A stretch of 64,000 nt of DNA from Colwellia sp. PAMC 21821 (GTDB lineage: Bacteria > Pseudomonadota > Gammaproteobacteria > Enterobacterales > Alteromonadaceae): assembly GCF_002077175.1 (NCBI RefSeq), contig NZ_CP014943.1, positions 4,526,001-4,590,000 of the forward strand. Reading direction: 5' to 3'. The position numbers were made by a program, and so were the translations under genes. Shown here one piece after another: positions 54,399 to 63,758 of this stretch. The notes below the pieces were generated by a model that worked only from the letters and a program-made list of their open reading frames with translations, made no database searches and was not told where the DNA came from. Every line of letters begins with the position of its first letter. Positions within the stretch are counted from its first letter, which is position 1.

Positions 54399-55655
54399 TT
54401 AAGACAAAAACTTCCACCACAAAAAGAATAAACTAAACAGTGTTAAAACCGTCAAGCAAAACAAGGTGTAGACTTTAAACCAACCCTGCGGCTTTTGGTC
54501 ATCGTCAACATCAGCGCCCATCATAACTTTATAGTTTAGCCAAGCGTATATTGGCGCACTGACAAAAGAAACGGTGGTAACAAAGTCAAGTAACGCTTTA
54601 ATATCTGAGCTAAAGTCACTAATAATCCACCAACTTCCGACCACTAGTAATGCTAGCGATACAATGTAAGCTTTATTGGCTTTGTTTTTTGTCTGCTCAT
54701 TTGGTTCATCACTGGCAAGCAAAACTGCACGTTTCCAGACCTGTGGAAAACCATCAGCCACCGCAAAGGTGGTAGAAAATAAGGCAATAAATGTCACCAA
54801 AGCCATAAGCAACCAGCTCCATTCACCTAAAGCTTGGCTATAAATCCCGACTAATTGTCCTGCAAATGCTGCAGCTGAATCGGCAAAACCTTCGCCTTGG
54901 CCAAACATTAATAGCGCACCTAACCATAAGAAAATAACGGCTAATAAGAAGCTGGTGAAATAACCGATATTAAAATCTAATGTGGCGTTTTTAGCTGATA
55001 TTACACCTGGTTTATCCACCCGAGAGGTAGTCCAAATAGAATGCCAAACAGAAACTTCGATAGCCGTGGGCATCCAGCCGATAAGAGCAACAATAAAAGC
55101 GATACTCGCCGCTGACGTTAATGAAATAACAGGTGCTTGACCAGAGGGAGTAAAACCAAGCCGATTAACGGCAGCAAACCAAGCTATGATGCTTGATATC
55201 ACTAAAATTAGCATCATCCATTTGAGTAAATTACTCAGTAATTTGTAATGCCCAATAATTAATACCGCGCAGACAATCACCAGTATCAATGCCGCCCATT
55301 GTGATAAAGATAAAATATCACCAAATAAATTCATCGCTAATGCAGCGGTAACAATAGTTACGCCTGATTGCACAAAAAACATCGTGGTAAAAGTTAACAA
55401 TAAAAACAAATAGAATGCCCAGTTCCCTACCCGTTTATAACCATCAAGCAAGCTTTTACCTGTTAATCCGGCATATTTAGGGCCAAACAAAAAGAAGGGA
55501 TATTTAATAACATGAGCGAGAATAATAAAACCTAGAAGTGCAAAACCAAAGTCTGCACCAGCACGTGTTGCCTGCACAATATGGGAAACACCAATGCTGG
55601 TTGCCGCCCAAACAATTCCGGGTCCTAATAGAGCGAATATTTTAGTCAATTTCAT
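54399..55655 (-). CDS. Nramp-related transporter with non-canonical metal site
   Basis: A 418-residue inner-membrane protein with about 11 helices and the Nramp fold pattern. Helix 1 starts GPGIVWAATSIGVSHI; the metal-binding DPGN of true Nramps reads GVSH (residues 22-25). In helix 6 the MPH motif reads MPT (195-197). The key residues that hold Mn2+ or Fe2+ are therefore absent, so a different cation or another substrate is likely. It is annotated as divalent-metal transport only by family. No ribosome-binding site is obvious. Confidence 0.8.
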   Translation of the reverse strand: MKLTKIFALLGPGIVWAATSIGVSHIVQATRAGADFGFALLGFIILAHVIKYPFFLFGPKYAGLTGKSLLDGYKRVGNWAFYLFLLLTFTTMFFVQSGVTIVTAALAMNLFGDILSLSQWAALILVIVCAVLIIGHYKLLSNLLKWMMLILVISSIIAWFAAVNRLGFTPSGQAPVISLTSAASIAFIVALIGWMPTAIEVSVWHSIWTTSRVDKPGVISAKNATLDFNIGYFTSFLLAVIFLWLGALLMFGQGEGFADSAAAFAGQLVGIYSQALGEWSWLLMALVTFIALFSTTFAVADGFPQVWKRAVLLASDEPNEQTKNKANKAYIVSLALLVVGSWWIISDFSSDIKALLDFVTTVSFVSAPIYAWLNYKVMMGADVDDDQKPQGWFKVYTLFCLTVLTLFSLFFLWWKFLS

Positions 55656-55916
55656 AAAAATATATAAGTAAATGTAAATTCACAATAATTTAATGTCTAA
55701 GGACGTAATGTGCAAACTATTTTTAGGGTTAAATGACGGCAATACTATTTATGATGGCTCATGCGTAGATCATCTTTTACATATACACACCAAAAACCTG
55801 TGTTGTAACGATCTGAGTTGAACTGAAATATTAATAGGATGGATGCACTCGTTAATATAACCAATTGTGATAGTCTTTTGGGTAATTATAATAACAACTG
55901 ACAACAGGCTTTCATT

Positions 55917-57359
55917 ATGTTTATTCGACTTAATAAACCCAAGCATATTGCGTTTACTCCATCATTGAAATCTTTCCAGATAAAGCACTTGGGGATGTTG
56001 TGTGCATTAAGCACCTTTTTGCCTGCTTGCGCTTCAACCATTGTAGTCCCTCCGAATGAACAATTAGTACTACGTGAGATACAGCAACAAGTCAGCGCCG
56101 AAAGACTGAAAAAAGATGTCACTACGTTAGTTGGCTTTGGTACACGTCATACCTTGTCAGAAACAGAATCAGAGACTCAAGGCATTGGCGCTTCACGTCG
56201 TTGGATTAAAGCAGAATTTGATAAAATTTCCGCCCAATGTGGTGGTTGCTTGGAAGTTATCTATCAAAAAGAAACATTTTCAGGGGAAAAGCGCATTCCC
56301 GAGCCTACCGAAGTGATTAATGTTATCGCTATTCAGCGTGGTCAACTCGATCCAAATCGTTACATTATTATGTCTGGCGATATAGATTCTCGGGTATCAG
56401 ACCCGCTTGACTATACCAGTGCATCTCCAGGCGCCAATGATAATGCTTCTGGCGTTGCCGGTGTTATCGAAACAGCTAGAGTACTCTCACAACATAAATT
56501 TGCCGGTACAGTTGTATATGCGGCTTTATCAGGTGAAGAACAGGGCCTTTTTGGAGGCAAAATTATGGCCGGTATTGCTAAAAAAGAAGGTTGGCGAGTA
56601 GAAGCGGTAATTAATAATGACATGATCGGGAATATCTCCGGTATTAATGGTGTCATTAACAATACAACCGCCAGGGTATTTTCTGAAGGTGTTCGGTTTG
56701 TTGAAACACCTGAAGAAGCTCGAAAACGTCGATTTACAGGCGGTGAAGTCGACTCTCCGTCACGAAATATTGCGCGTTATATTGACCAAATTGCCGATCA
56801 ATACATTCCTAATTTAGACGTTATGATGGTCTACAGATTAGATAGATTTGGCAGAGGTGGACATCACCGCCCCTTTAATGCAGTCGGTTACCCTGCTGTA
56901 CGTATTATGGAAACGAATGAGCATTACGACCGCCAACATCAAGATTTGCGCACTGAAAATGGCCGAGCGTTTGGCGACGTACTTTCCGGCGTAGATTTTG
57001 ATTTTAATGCAAAATTAACTTCACTAAATGCCGTCACTATGGCTGCAATGGCTTGGGCGCCACCACCACCAGCAAACACTGAAATCTCCGGTGCAGTAAA
57101 AGCGTCAACCACCTTAAAGTGGCAAAAACCAGAAGGCAAGATGGCAAGAAATTTAGCGGGCTATCGTGTACATTGGCGACTCACGACTGAGCCAACATGG
57201 ACACATAGTCAATACGTTGGTGATGTGAGTGAATTTGAATTAAAGAATATTGTTATCGACAACTACTTCTTTGGCGTTAGTAGTGTTGCAAAAGATGGTT
57301 TTGAAAGCCCGGTAGTCTTTCCTGGCCCTGCAGGTTCTTTTGGTGGTTATGCCAATTGA
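55917..57359 (+). CDS. M28-family metallopeptidase, lipoprotein
   Basis: A 480-residue exported zinc exopeptidase. The leader ends FLPAC (Cys38), a lipobox, so it is probably a lipoprotein. The M28 region has PGANDNASGVAG (Asp175), LSGEEQGLFGG (Glu207/208), NNDMIGN and GGHHRPFN. The first zinc ligand, His of an HxD motif in the family, reads GDID (Asp155). A fibronectin-III-like domain follows (about 395-465). The gene is monocistronic with a strong terminator. Peptidase activity is inferred; the His-to-Asp change needs care. Confidence 0.85.
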   Translation: MFIRLNKPKHIAFTPSLKSFQIKHLGMLCALSTFLPACASTIVVPPNEQLVLREIQQQVSAERLKKDVTTLVGFGTRHTLSETESETQGIGASRRWIKAEFDKISAQCGGCLEVIYQKETFSGEKRIPEPTEVINVIAIQRGQLDPNRYIIMSGDIDSRVSDPLDYTSASPGANDNASGVAGVIETARVLSQHKFAGTVVYAALSGEEQGLFGGKIMAGIAKKEGWRVEAVINNDMIGNISGINGVINNTTARVFSEGVRFVETPEEARKRRFTGGEVDSPSRNIARYIDQIADQYIPNLDVMMVYRLDRFGRGGHHRPFNAVGYPAVRIMETNEHYDRQHQDLRTENGRAFGDVLSGVDFDFNAKLTSLNAVTMAAMAWAPPPPANTEISGAVKASTTLKWQKPEGKMARNLAGYRVHWRLTTEPTWTHSQYVGDVSEFELKNIVIDNYFFGVSSVAKDGFESPVVFPGPAGSFGGYAN

Positions 57360-57418
57360 ATTAAGTAAACCTTCAAGTATTCTGCTCCATAAGCTACAAG
57401 CTTAGGTTTCTCTCTTAC

Positions 57419-57458
57419 GAAAACGCTGTTAGCAACATTGTTCCTAACAGCGTTTTTT
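57419..57458. terminator. Bidirectional terminator between the M28 gene and prpF
   Basis: AAACGCTGTTAG and CTAACAGCGTTT arms with As before and Ts after. Confidence 0.92.
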
Positions 57459-57490
57459 CAATTTTACCTTAGTAAAAAACTATGGCTTAG

Positions 57491-58699
57491 TTAAAACGAA
57501 TCACCAGGGATACGCACCCAACCTTCCATTAAAACGCGAGCACTTCGGCTCATAATCGCTTTATTTACCGTCCACAGTGCATTAACTTTCGTTGCTTGAG
57601 CACCCACTTTAAGCGTACCTGATGGGTGACCAAAAACTACCGCTTCACGATCACCACCGCCAGCGGCTAAATTGACTAACGTACCTGGAATTGCCGCCGC
57701 AGCGCCTATGGCAACTGCCGCTGTGCCCATCATGGCATGATGTAGCTTACCCATAGATAAAGCACGTACATGTAAATCTATATCTGCTGCAGACACGGCT
57801 TTACCACTTGAGGTTACATAATCTTTAGCACCACTGACAAAAGCCACTTTTGGTGTATGTTGTCGAGCAACCGCTTCTGAAACATCATTAATCAAGCCCA
57901 TTTTAATCGCGCCAGCCGCACGAATAGTTTCAAAACGTGCTAATGCTGCATCGTCATTATTTATGGCGTCTTGCAACTCTGTACCGGTATAGCCCAAATC
58001 TTCTGCATTTAAGAAAATAGTTGGAATACCCGCGCTGATCATAGTTACTTTGTATTTAGCGGCTTTAAAAGTACCAATAGCTGGCACATCAAGCTCATCA
58101 ACGACATTACCGGTTGGAAACATAGCTTCTGATGGATCAACGGGCGCGATAAATTCTACCGGCACTTCTGCCGCAGGAAAGGTAACACCATCGAGTTCAA
58201 AATCACCCGTTTCTTGTACTTCGCCGTTGGTTATAGGCACACGAGCGATAATGGTTTTAGCAATGTTTTTCTGCCAAATACGCACAATACAAACGCCATT
58301 CTTTGGAATACGTGACGGGTCAACTAAGCCAGCATTTATCGCAAAAGAGCCAACAGCAGCGGTTAAGTTACCGCAATTACCAGACCAATCAACAAAGGCT
58401 TTATCTATAGCAACTTGGCCAAATAAGTAATCTACATCGTGATCCACCACGTCGCTTTTAGCTAAAATAACCGTTTTACTGGTACTTGATGTTGCACCAC
58501 CCATACCGTCGGTTTGTTTTCCGTATGGATCAGGACTACCAATCACACGCAGTAGCATATTATCGCGCGCTTCTCCTGGCACTTGGCAACGCGCTGGTAA
58601 ATCGGCTAGATTAAAAAAAACACCTTTTGATGTGCCGCCGCGCATATAGGTAGCAGGAACTTTCACTTGAGGTACGTGCACTTGAGGAACCTGAGACAT
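57491..58699 (-). CDS. prpF: 2-methylaconitate cis-trans isomerase
   Basis: A 402-residue PrpF-family protein of the AcnD-type methylcitrate cycle; it isomerises the 2-methylaconitate made by AcnD so that it can proceed. Typical segments include MRGGTSKGVFFNLADLP, GSPDPYGKQTDGMGGATSSTSKT and SGNCGNLTAAVGSFAI. AAAGGAG lies 6 bases before the ATG, a strong site. It is the last gene of the operon, but two terminator-like hairpins separate it from acnD. Confidence 0.95.
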   Translation of the reverse strand: MSQVPQVHVPQVKVPATYMRGGTSKGVFFNLADLPARCQVPGEARDNMLLRVIGSPDPYGKQTDGMGGATSSTSKTVILAKSDVVDHDVDYLFGQVAIDKAFVDWSGNCGNLTAAVGSFAINAGLVDPSRIPKNGVCIVRIWQKNIAKTIIARVPITNGEVQETGDFELDGVTFPAAEVPVEFIAPVDPSEAMFPTGNVVDELDVPAIGTFKAAKYKVTMISAGIPTIFLNAEDLGYTGTELQDAINNDDAALARFETIRAAGAIKMGLINDVSEAVARQHTPKVAFVSGAKDYVTSSGKAVSAADIDLHVRALSMGKLHHAMMGTAAVAIGAAAAIPGTLVNLAAGGGDREAVVFGHPSGTLKVGAQATKVNALWTVNKAIMSRSARVLMEGWVRIPGDSF

Positions 58700-58728
58700 A
58701 ACAATCTCCTTTATTATTTATTTTTTAT

Positions 58729-58761
58729 AAAAAAAGCAGTAAATAGTCGCTATTTACTGCT
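58729..58761 (-). terminator. Terminator-like hairpin just before prpF
   Basis: Minus-strand AGCAGTAAATA and TATTTACTGCT arms around GCGAC are followed by seven Ts. It lies inside the operon, 29 bases before prpF, so it can act as a partial terminator. Confidence 0.8.
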
Positions 58762-58777
58762 AATAAATCATACCCTT

Positions 58778-58798
58778 AAAAGCAGGACTCTGTCCCGC
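58778..58798 (-). terminator. Second hairpin between acnD and prpF
   Basis: GCGGGAC-AGA-GTCCTGC (one G-T pair) is followed by TTTT on the minus strand. Confidence 0.6.
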
Positions 58799-58868
58799 GT
58801 TCAAATCGGTAGCCTGGTCATGCCTATACTTCTACATAACCAAGCCCGCTATTATCAAAAATAAAGCT

Positions 58869-61487
58869 TTAGGTAGTAGACTCCAAGAAGTCGTTAGCAA
58901 ATTTTTGTAATACGCCACCAGCAGCGTAAACAGACACTTCTTCACCCGTATCTAATCGACACTTAACCGGTATAGTCACGACTTCACCATTACGACGTGT
59001 CATCACGACTGACATCGCTGCGCCCGGTGATGTTGTACCTTCCACATCAAAGGTTTCAGTACCATCAATATTATAGGTATGACGTGTTTCACCTTTAATA
59101 AATTCAAGCGGTAAAACACCCATTCCGACTAAGTTTGTCCGGTGAATACGTTCAAAACCTTCAGAAACAATGACTTCAACACCCGCTAAACGAACGCCTT
59201 TTGCCGCCCAATCTCTTGATGAGCCTTGACCGTAATCAGCACCGGCGATAATAATCAGCGGTTGTTTACGTTCCATGTAAGTTTCAATTGCTTCCCACAT
59301 GCGTGATTCAGTGCCTTCAGGCTCGATACGCGCTAATGAACCTTGCTTAACTTCACCCTTGTCATCACGGCACATTTCGTTAAACAATTTAGGATTAGCA
59401 AAGGTTGCACGTTGTGCGGTTAAGTGATCACCGCGATGCGTTGCGTATGAGTTAAAATCGGCTTCTGGCAAGCCCATTTTATGCAAATATGCGCCGGCAG
59501 CACTGTCTAATTGAATCGCATTTGAAGGTGATAAATGATCGGTGGTAATGTTATCGCCTAACACCGCTAATGGACGCATACCTTTCATGGTACGCTCACC
59601 CGCTAATGCACCTTCCCAGTATGGCGGGCGACGAATATAAGTACTGGTTTCGTCCCAAGCATATAATGGACTTTCAGCAGGCTCAAACGCACCTAAATCG
59701 AACATCGGCGTATAGATTTTTTTGAACTGCTCTGGCTTAACACATGAAGCAACGATAGCATCAATTTCTTCATCACTTGGCCAAATGTCTTTTAGCGTAA
59801 TGTCATTACCGTTTTGATCTTGGCCTAAAATATCTTTTTCAATATCAAAACGAATAGTACCGGCAATGGCATAAGCGACCACTAACGGTGGTGACGCTAA
59901 AAACGCTTGTTTTGCATAAGGGTGAATTCGGCCATCGAAGTTACGGTTACCTGACAATACCGCGGTTGCGTATAAATCGCGGTCTATAACTTCTTGTTGA
60001 ATTTTAGGGTCTAACGCGCCAGACATACCATTACAAGTTGTACAAGCATAACCAACGATACCAAAACCTAATTTTTCCATTTCAGAAAGCAAACCGGCTT
60101 CTTCTAAATAAAGCTTGGCGACTTTTGAACCTGGGGCAAACGATGATTTAACCCAAGGCTTACGCACTAAGCCAAGCTCATTGGCTCTTTTGGCTATCAA
60201 ACCCGCCGCAACAACATTACGAGGATTAGAGGTATTGGTACAAGACGTTATAGCGGCAATAATAACTGCGCCATCAGGCATTTGACCATTGGCTTCTTGT
60301 TCTTTACAAGCGGCTAAGTCTTTAGCAATGTCTTTCGACGCTAAATCAGCTGTCGCTAAACGACGATGTGGATTAGAAGGTCCCGCTAAGTTACGCCCTA
60401 CCGATGATAAATCAAATTCGATAACACGCGGATATTGCGCTTCAACTAAGTCGTCAGCCCATAAACCTGTATGTTTCGCGTAAGTTTCAACTAGCGCGAC
60501 TTGTTCAGGCTCACGACCAGTAATTTTTAAATAATCAATGGTTTGTTCATCAATGTAAAACATACCGGCAGACGCACCATACTCTGGTGTCATGTTTGAG
60601 ATAGTTGCACGATCACCAATGGTTAAACTTTTAGTGCCTTCACCGAAGAACTCTAAATAAGCTGATACAACTTTTTGATTACGCAAAAATTCAGTTATCG
60701 CTAAAACAATATCGGTTGCGGTAATGCCAGGTTGGCGTTTACCCGTTAGCTTTACACCAATAATATCAGGCAAACGCATCATAGATGGACGACCTAGCAT
60801 AACGGTTTCAGCTTCTAAGCCACCAACACCAATTGCGATAACACCTAAAGCATCAATGTGCGGCGTATGAGAGTCTGTACCAACACAAGTATCAGGGAAA
60901 GCGACACCGTCCCGCGCTTGTATAACAGGCGACATTTTTTCTAAGTTGATTTGATGCATAATGCCGTTACCGGCAGGGATAACATCAACGTTTTTAAAAG
61001 CCGTTTTAGTCCATTCGATAAAATGAAAACGCTGTTCATTACGACGGTCTTCAATCGCTCGGTTTTTCTCAAATGCTTCGGGATCAAAACCCGGAGCTTC
61101 TACCGCTAATGAATGGTCAACGATTAACTGTGTTGGTACCACAGGATTCACTTTTGAAGGGTCGCCACCTTGCTCAGCAATAGCATCTCGCAGGCCGGCT
61201 AAATCAACTAATGCGGTTTGACCTAAAATATCGTGACAAACAACACGTGCAGGATACCAAGGGAAATCAAGGTCTTGTTTACCTTCGATAATTTGCTTTA
61301 ACGCGTCCGTTAGCGCAGCTGGGTCACAGCGTCGAACCAATTGCTCAGCGAGAACACGCGAAGTGTAAGGCAATGTTTTATAAGCGCCGGGCTTAATGGT
61401 ATCGATGGCTTCTCGCGTATCGAAAAAATCTATGGTTAGGCCATTATTTTTATAACCGGGTAAAGGTTTGCGGTAATCATAATTCAT
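58869..61487 (-). CDS. acnD: 2-methylcitrate dehydratase, Fe/S-dependent (AcnD)
   Basis: An 872-residue aconitase-superfamily enzyme that dehydrates 2-methylcitrate for propionate use. Cluster cysteines lie in ITSCTNTSNP and YACTTCNGMSG. Also present are VGTDSHTPHIDALGVIAIGVGGLEAE and the swivel domain ADYGQGSSRDWAAKG. Its partnership with prpF next door marks it as AcnD rather than general aconitase A. A GTGGA site precedes the ATG. Two hairpins lie between it and prpC. Confidence 0.95.
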   Translation of the reverse strand: MNYDYRKPLPGYKNNGLTIDFFDTREAIDTIKPGAYKTLPYTSRVLAEQLVRRCDPAALTDALKQIIEGKQDLDFPWYPARVVCHDILGQTALVDLAGLRDAIAEQGGDPSKVNPVVPTQLIVDHSLAVEAPGFDPEAFEKNRAIEDRRNEQRFHFIEWTKTAFKNVDVIPAGNGIMHQINLEKMSPVIQARDGVAFPDTCVGTDSHTPHIDALGVIAIGVGGLEAETVMLGRPSMMRLPDIIGVKLTGKRQPGITATDIVLAITEFLRNQKVVSAYLEFFGEGTKSLTIGDRATISNMTPEYGASAGMFYIDEQTIDYLKITGREPEQVALVETYAKHTGLWADDLVEAQYPRVIEFDLSSVGRNLAGPSNPHRRLATADLASKDIAKDLAACKEQEANGQMPDGAVIIAAITSCTNTSNPRNVVAAGLIAKRANELGLVRKPWVKSSFAPGSKVAKLYLEEAGLLSEMEKLGFGIVGYACTTCNGMSGALDPKIQQEVIDRDLYATAVLSGNRNFDGRIHPYAKQAFLASPPLVVAYAIAGTIRFDIEKDILGQDQNGNDITLKDIWPSDEEIDAIVASCVKPEQFKKIYTPMFDLGAFEPAESPLYAWDETSTYIRRPPYWEGALAGERTMKGMRPLAVLGDNITTDHLSPSNAIQLDSAAGAYLHKMGLPEADFNSYATHRGDHLTAQRATFANPKLFNEMCRDDKGEVKQGSLARIEPEGTESRMWEAIETYMERKQPLIIIAGADYGQGSSRDWAAKGVRLAGVEVIVSEGFERIHRTNLVGMGVLPLEFIKGETRHTYNIDGTETFDVEGTTSPGAAMSVVMTRRNGEVVTIPVKCRLDTGEEVSVYAAGGVLQKFANDFLESTT

Positions 61488-61507
61488 AATTTAATCCACA
61501 TATTTGC

Positions 61508-61530
61508 AAAAGAGTACAACAGACTCTTTT
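61508..61530. promoter_or_regulatory. Intercistronic hairpin (prpC-acnD), acnD side
   Basis: AAAAGAGT and ACTCTTTT arms around seven bases, 20 bases before acnD. It could affect stability or translation. Confidence 0.6.
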
Positions 61531-61548
61531 TGAGTGATTTAATGAGTG

Positions 61549-61580
61549 ATAAAGCCTTATCTAGTCAGATAAGGCTTTAT
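61549..61580. promoter_or_regulatory. Intercistronic hairpin (prpC-acnD), prpC side
   Basis: ATAAAGCCTTATCT and AGATAAGGCTTTAT are perfect 14-base arms around a tetraloop. No clear T-run follows, so an mRNA-stabilising or processing role is as likely as termination. Confidence 0.65.
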
Positions 61581-61600
61581 AGGTTAGTTGCTAGAGCAGC

Positions 61601-62728
61601 TTACCTTTGTGCTATGGGTTGCACTTTACGTGGTTCGGCGCCAATATAATCTGCAGAAGGACGAATAATACGGTTATTTGAGCGTTGCTCCATAACATGA
61701 GCAGCCCAACCTGTTAAACGCGAACAAACAAAAATCGGGGTAAATAATTTCGTTGGAATACCCATATAGTTATAAGTAGAGGCATGGAAAAAATCAGCAT
61801 TACAAAATAATTTTTTGCTGTCCCACATAAACTCTTCACAAGCCACTGAAATATCATACAAAGATGTATCACCGTTTTCTGCCGCTAACTTTTCAGACCA
61901 TGCCTTAATAATAACGTTACGTGGATCTGAAGTACTATATACCGCATGACCAAAGCCCATAATTTTTTCTTTACGCTCAAGCATACCAGCCATTTGTTCT
62001 TTAGCATCGGCAGGAGACTTGAACTTTTCAATCATGTCCATTGCCGCTTCGTTTGCGCCGCCATGTAGTGGGCCACGTAAAGTACCAATAGCACCTGTAA
62101 CACATGAGTACATATCAGATAACGTTGAAGCACAAACACGCGCTGTAAACGTAGAAGCATTAAATTCATGTTCAGCATAGAGAATTAATGAAACATCCAT
62201 CACACGTTCATGCTGCGCTGACGGACTTTTACCACTTAATAGACGTAAAAAGTGCCCACCAAGAGAAGCTTCATCTGACGTACAGTCAATTTCTACCCCT
62301 TCATGTGAAAACTTATACCAATAACACATGATGGCAGGAAAAGCGGCTAGCAAACGGTTAGCAGCTTTATTTTGCTCGCTAAAATCATTTTCTGGCTCTA
62401 AGTTACCTAAAAATGAACAACCTGTGCGCATAACATCCATAGGATGAGCTTCTTTTGGAATAAGCTTAAGCACTTCTTTTAACGCTTGCGGTAAATCACG
62501 CATCGCAAATAAATCAGCTTTATATGTCGCTAACGCTTTTGCATTAGGTAGTTCACCATTGAAAAGTAAGTAAGCGACTTCTTCAAAAGTAGCATTTTCA
62601 GCTAAATCGGCAACATCGTAACCACAGTAAGTTAAGCCCGAGCCTGATTTTCCTACCGTACATAACGCAGTTTCGCCTGCACTTTGACCACGTAAGCCAG
62701 CACCTGATAATTTTTTCTCTGTCATCAT
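61601..62728 (-). CDS. prpC: 2-methylcitrate synthase
   Basis: A 375-residue citrate-synthase-family enzyme that joins propionyl-CoA and oxaloacetate. Catalytic segments are LRGPLHGGANEAAM and IMGFGHAVYSTSDPRN, each with its active-site His, and the short length fits PrpC rather than GltA. GAGGAAAG precedes two adjacent ATG codons. It follows prpB by 80 bases in the same operon. Confidence 0.95.
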   Translation of the reverse strand: MMTEKKLSGAGLRGQSAGETALCTVGKSGSGLTYCGYDVADLAENATFEEVAYLLFNGELPNAKALATYKADLFAMRDLPQALKEVLKLIPKEAHPMDVMRTGCSFLGNLEPENDFSEQNKAANRLLAAFPAIMCYWYKFSHEGVEIDCTSDEASLGGHFLRLLSGKSPSAQHERVMDVSLILYAEHEFNASTFTARVCASTLSDMYSCVTGAIGTLRGPLHGGANEAAMDMIEKFKSPADAKEQMAGMLERKEKIMGFGHAVYSTSDPRNVIIKAWSEKLAAENGDTSLYDISVACEEFMWDSKKLFCNADFFHASTYNYMGIPTKLFTPIFVCSRLTGWAAHVMEQRSNNRIIRPSADYIGAEPRKVQPIAQR

Positions 62729-62808
62729 TCTTTCCTCTTGTCCTTTAACCGTAATGAATTTACCGTTAATGGTTAAAAATTAGTTTCTTATTAATCTAGC
62801 TATTTTAT

Positions 62809-63699
62809 TTACTTGTTTTTACCTTCAGTAAACAAGGCATCAAGTTTTTGTTCGTAATCGTGGTAACCAAGATAATCATACAAATCCATACGTGTTTGCA
62901 TATTGTCAATTTCTGCTTTTTGGTCGCCATCAGCAAGTAACGTTTTATAAACCGACTCTGCCGCCTTATTCATCGCTCTAAAAGCTGATAACGGATAAAG
63001 CACCATCGCACATCCCCATTCACCCAACTGGGCTTTATTCCAAAGCTCGGTTTGGCCAAACTCGGTAATATTAGCTAATACTGGTACATCAAGTGCTTCA
63101 GTAAAAGCGCGGTAATGTTCTTCGGTTTTAACTGCCTCAGCAAAAATACCGTCAGCGCCAGCTGCCGCATAAGCTTTTGCTCGTTCTAGTGCCGCTGCTA
63201 AGCCTTCTTGAGCAAATGCATCCGTTCGCGCCATAATAAAAAAGTCTTTATCGGTACGAGCATCAACAGCAGCTTTAATTCGGTCAACCATTTCTTCGGT
63301 CGAAACAATTTCTTTATTTGGACGATGACCACAACGTTTTTGCGCTACTTGATCTTCTATATGGACAGCGGCTGCACCGGCTTTTTCCATATCACGAATG
63401 GTTTTGGCAATATTAAATGCCCCGCCCCAACCGGTATCAATATCAACTAACAAAGGTAAAGAAGATGCACTAGTAATGCGTTGTACATCAGCAATAACAT
63501 CATTTAACGATGTCATGCCTAAATCGGGTAAACCATAAGAAGCATTGGCAACACCGCCACCAGACAAATAAATAGCTTGATGACCTAATTCTTCAGCCAT
63601 CATTGCACAATAGGCATTGATAGTACCGACAACTTGCAGTGGTTTATTATTCACTATAGCTTGGCGAAACTTAGCACCGGGAGATAGTTGTGTAGACAT
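62809..63699 (-). CDS. prpB: 2-methylisocitrate lyase
   Basis: A 296-residue isocitrate-lyase/PEP-mutase-family enzyme that cleaves 2-methylisocitrate to succinate and pyruvate. The catalytic loop [10 protein letters not shown] is intact, with [15 protein letters not shown] and IMARTDAFA. The start at 63699 is chosen because AAGGA lies 7 bases upstream; an in-frame TTG at 63720 would add seven residues. It is the first enzyme gene of the operon after the regulator. Confidence 0.95.
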   Translation of the reverse strand: MSTQLSPGAKFRQAIVNNKPLQVVGTINAYCAMMAEELGHQAIYLSGGGVANASYGLPDLGMTSLNDVIADVQRITSASSLPLLVDIDTGWGGAFNIAKTIRDMEKAGAAAVHIEDQVAQKRCGHRPNKEIVSTEEMVDRIKAAVDARTDKDFFIMARTDAFAQEGLAAALERAKAYAAAGADGIFAEAVKTEEHYRAFTEALDVPVLANITEFGQTELWNKAQLGEWGCAMVLYPLSAFRAMNKAAESVYKTLLADGDQKAEIDNMQTRMDLYDYLGYHDYEQKLDALFTEGKNK

Positions 63700-63758
63700 T
63701 GCTTTATCCTTCTTAGTCAAGTGTATGTTGTATAAGGTAGCTTAAAATAAGCTTACCG

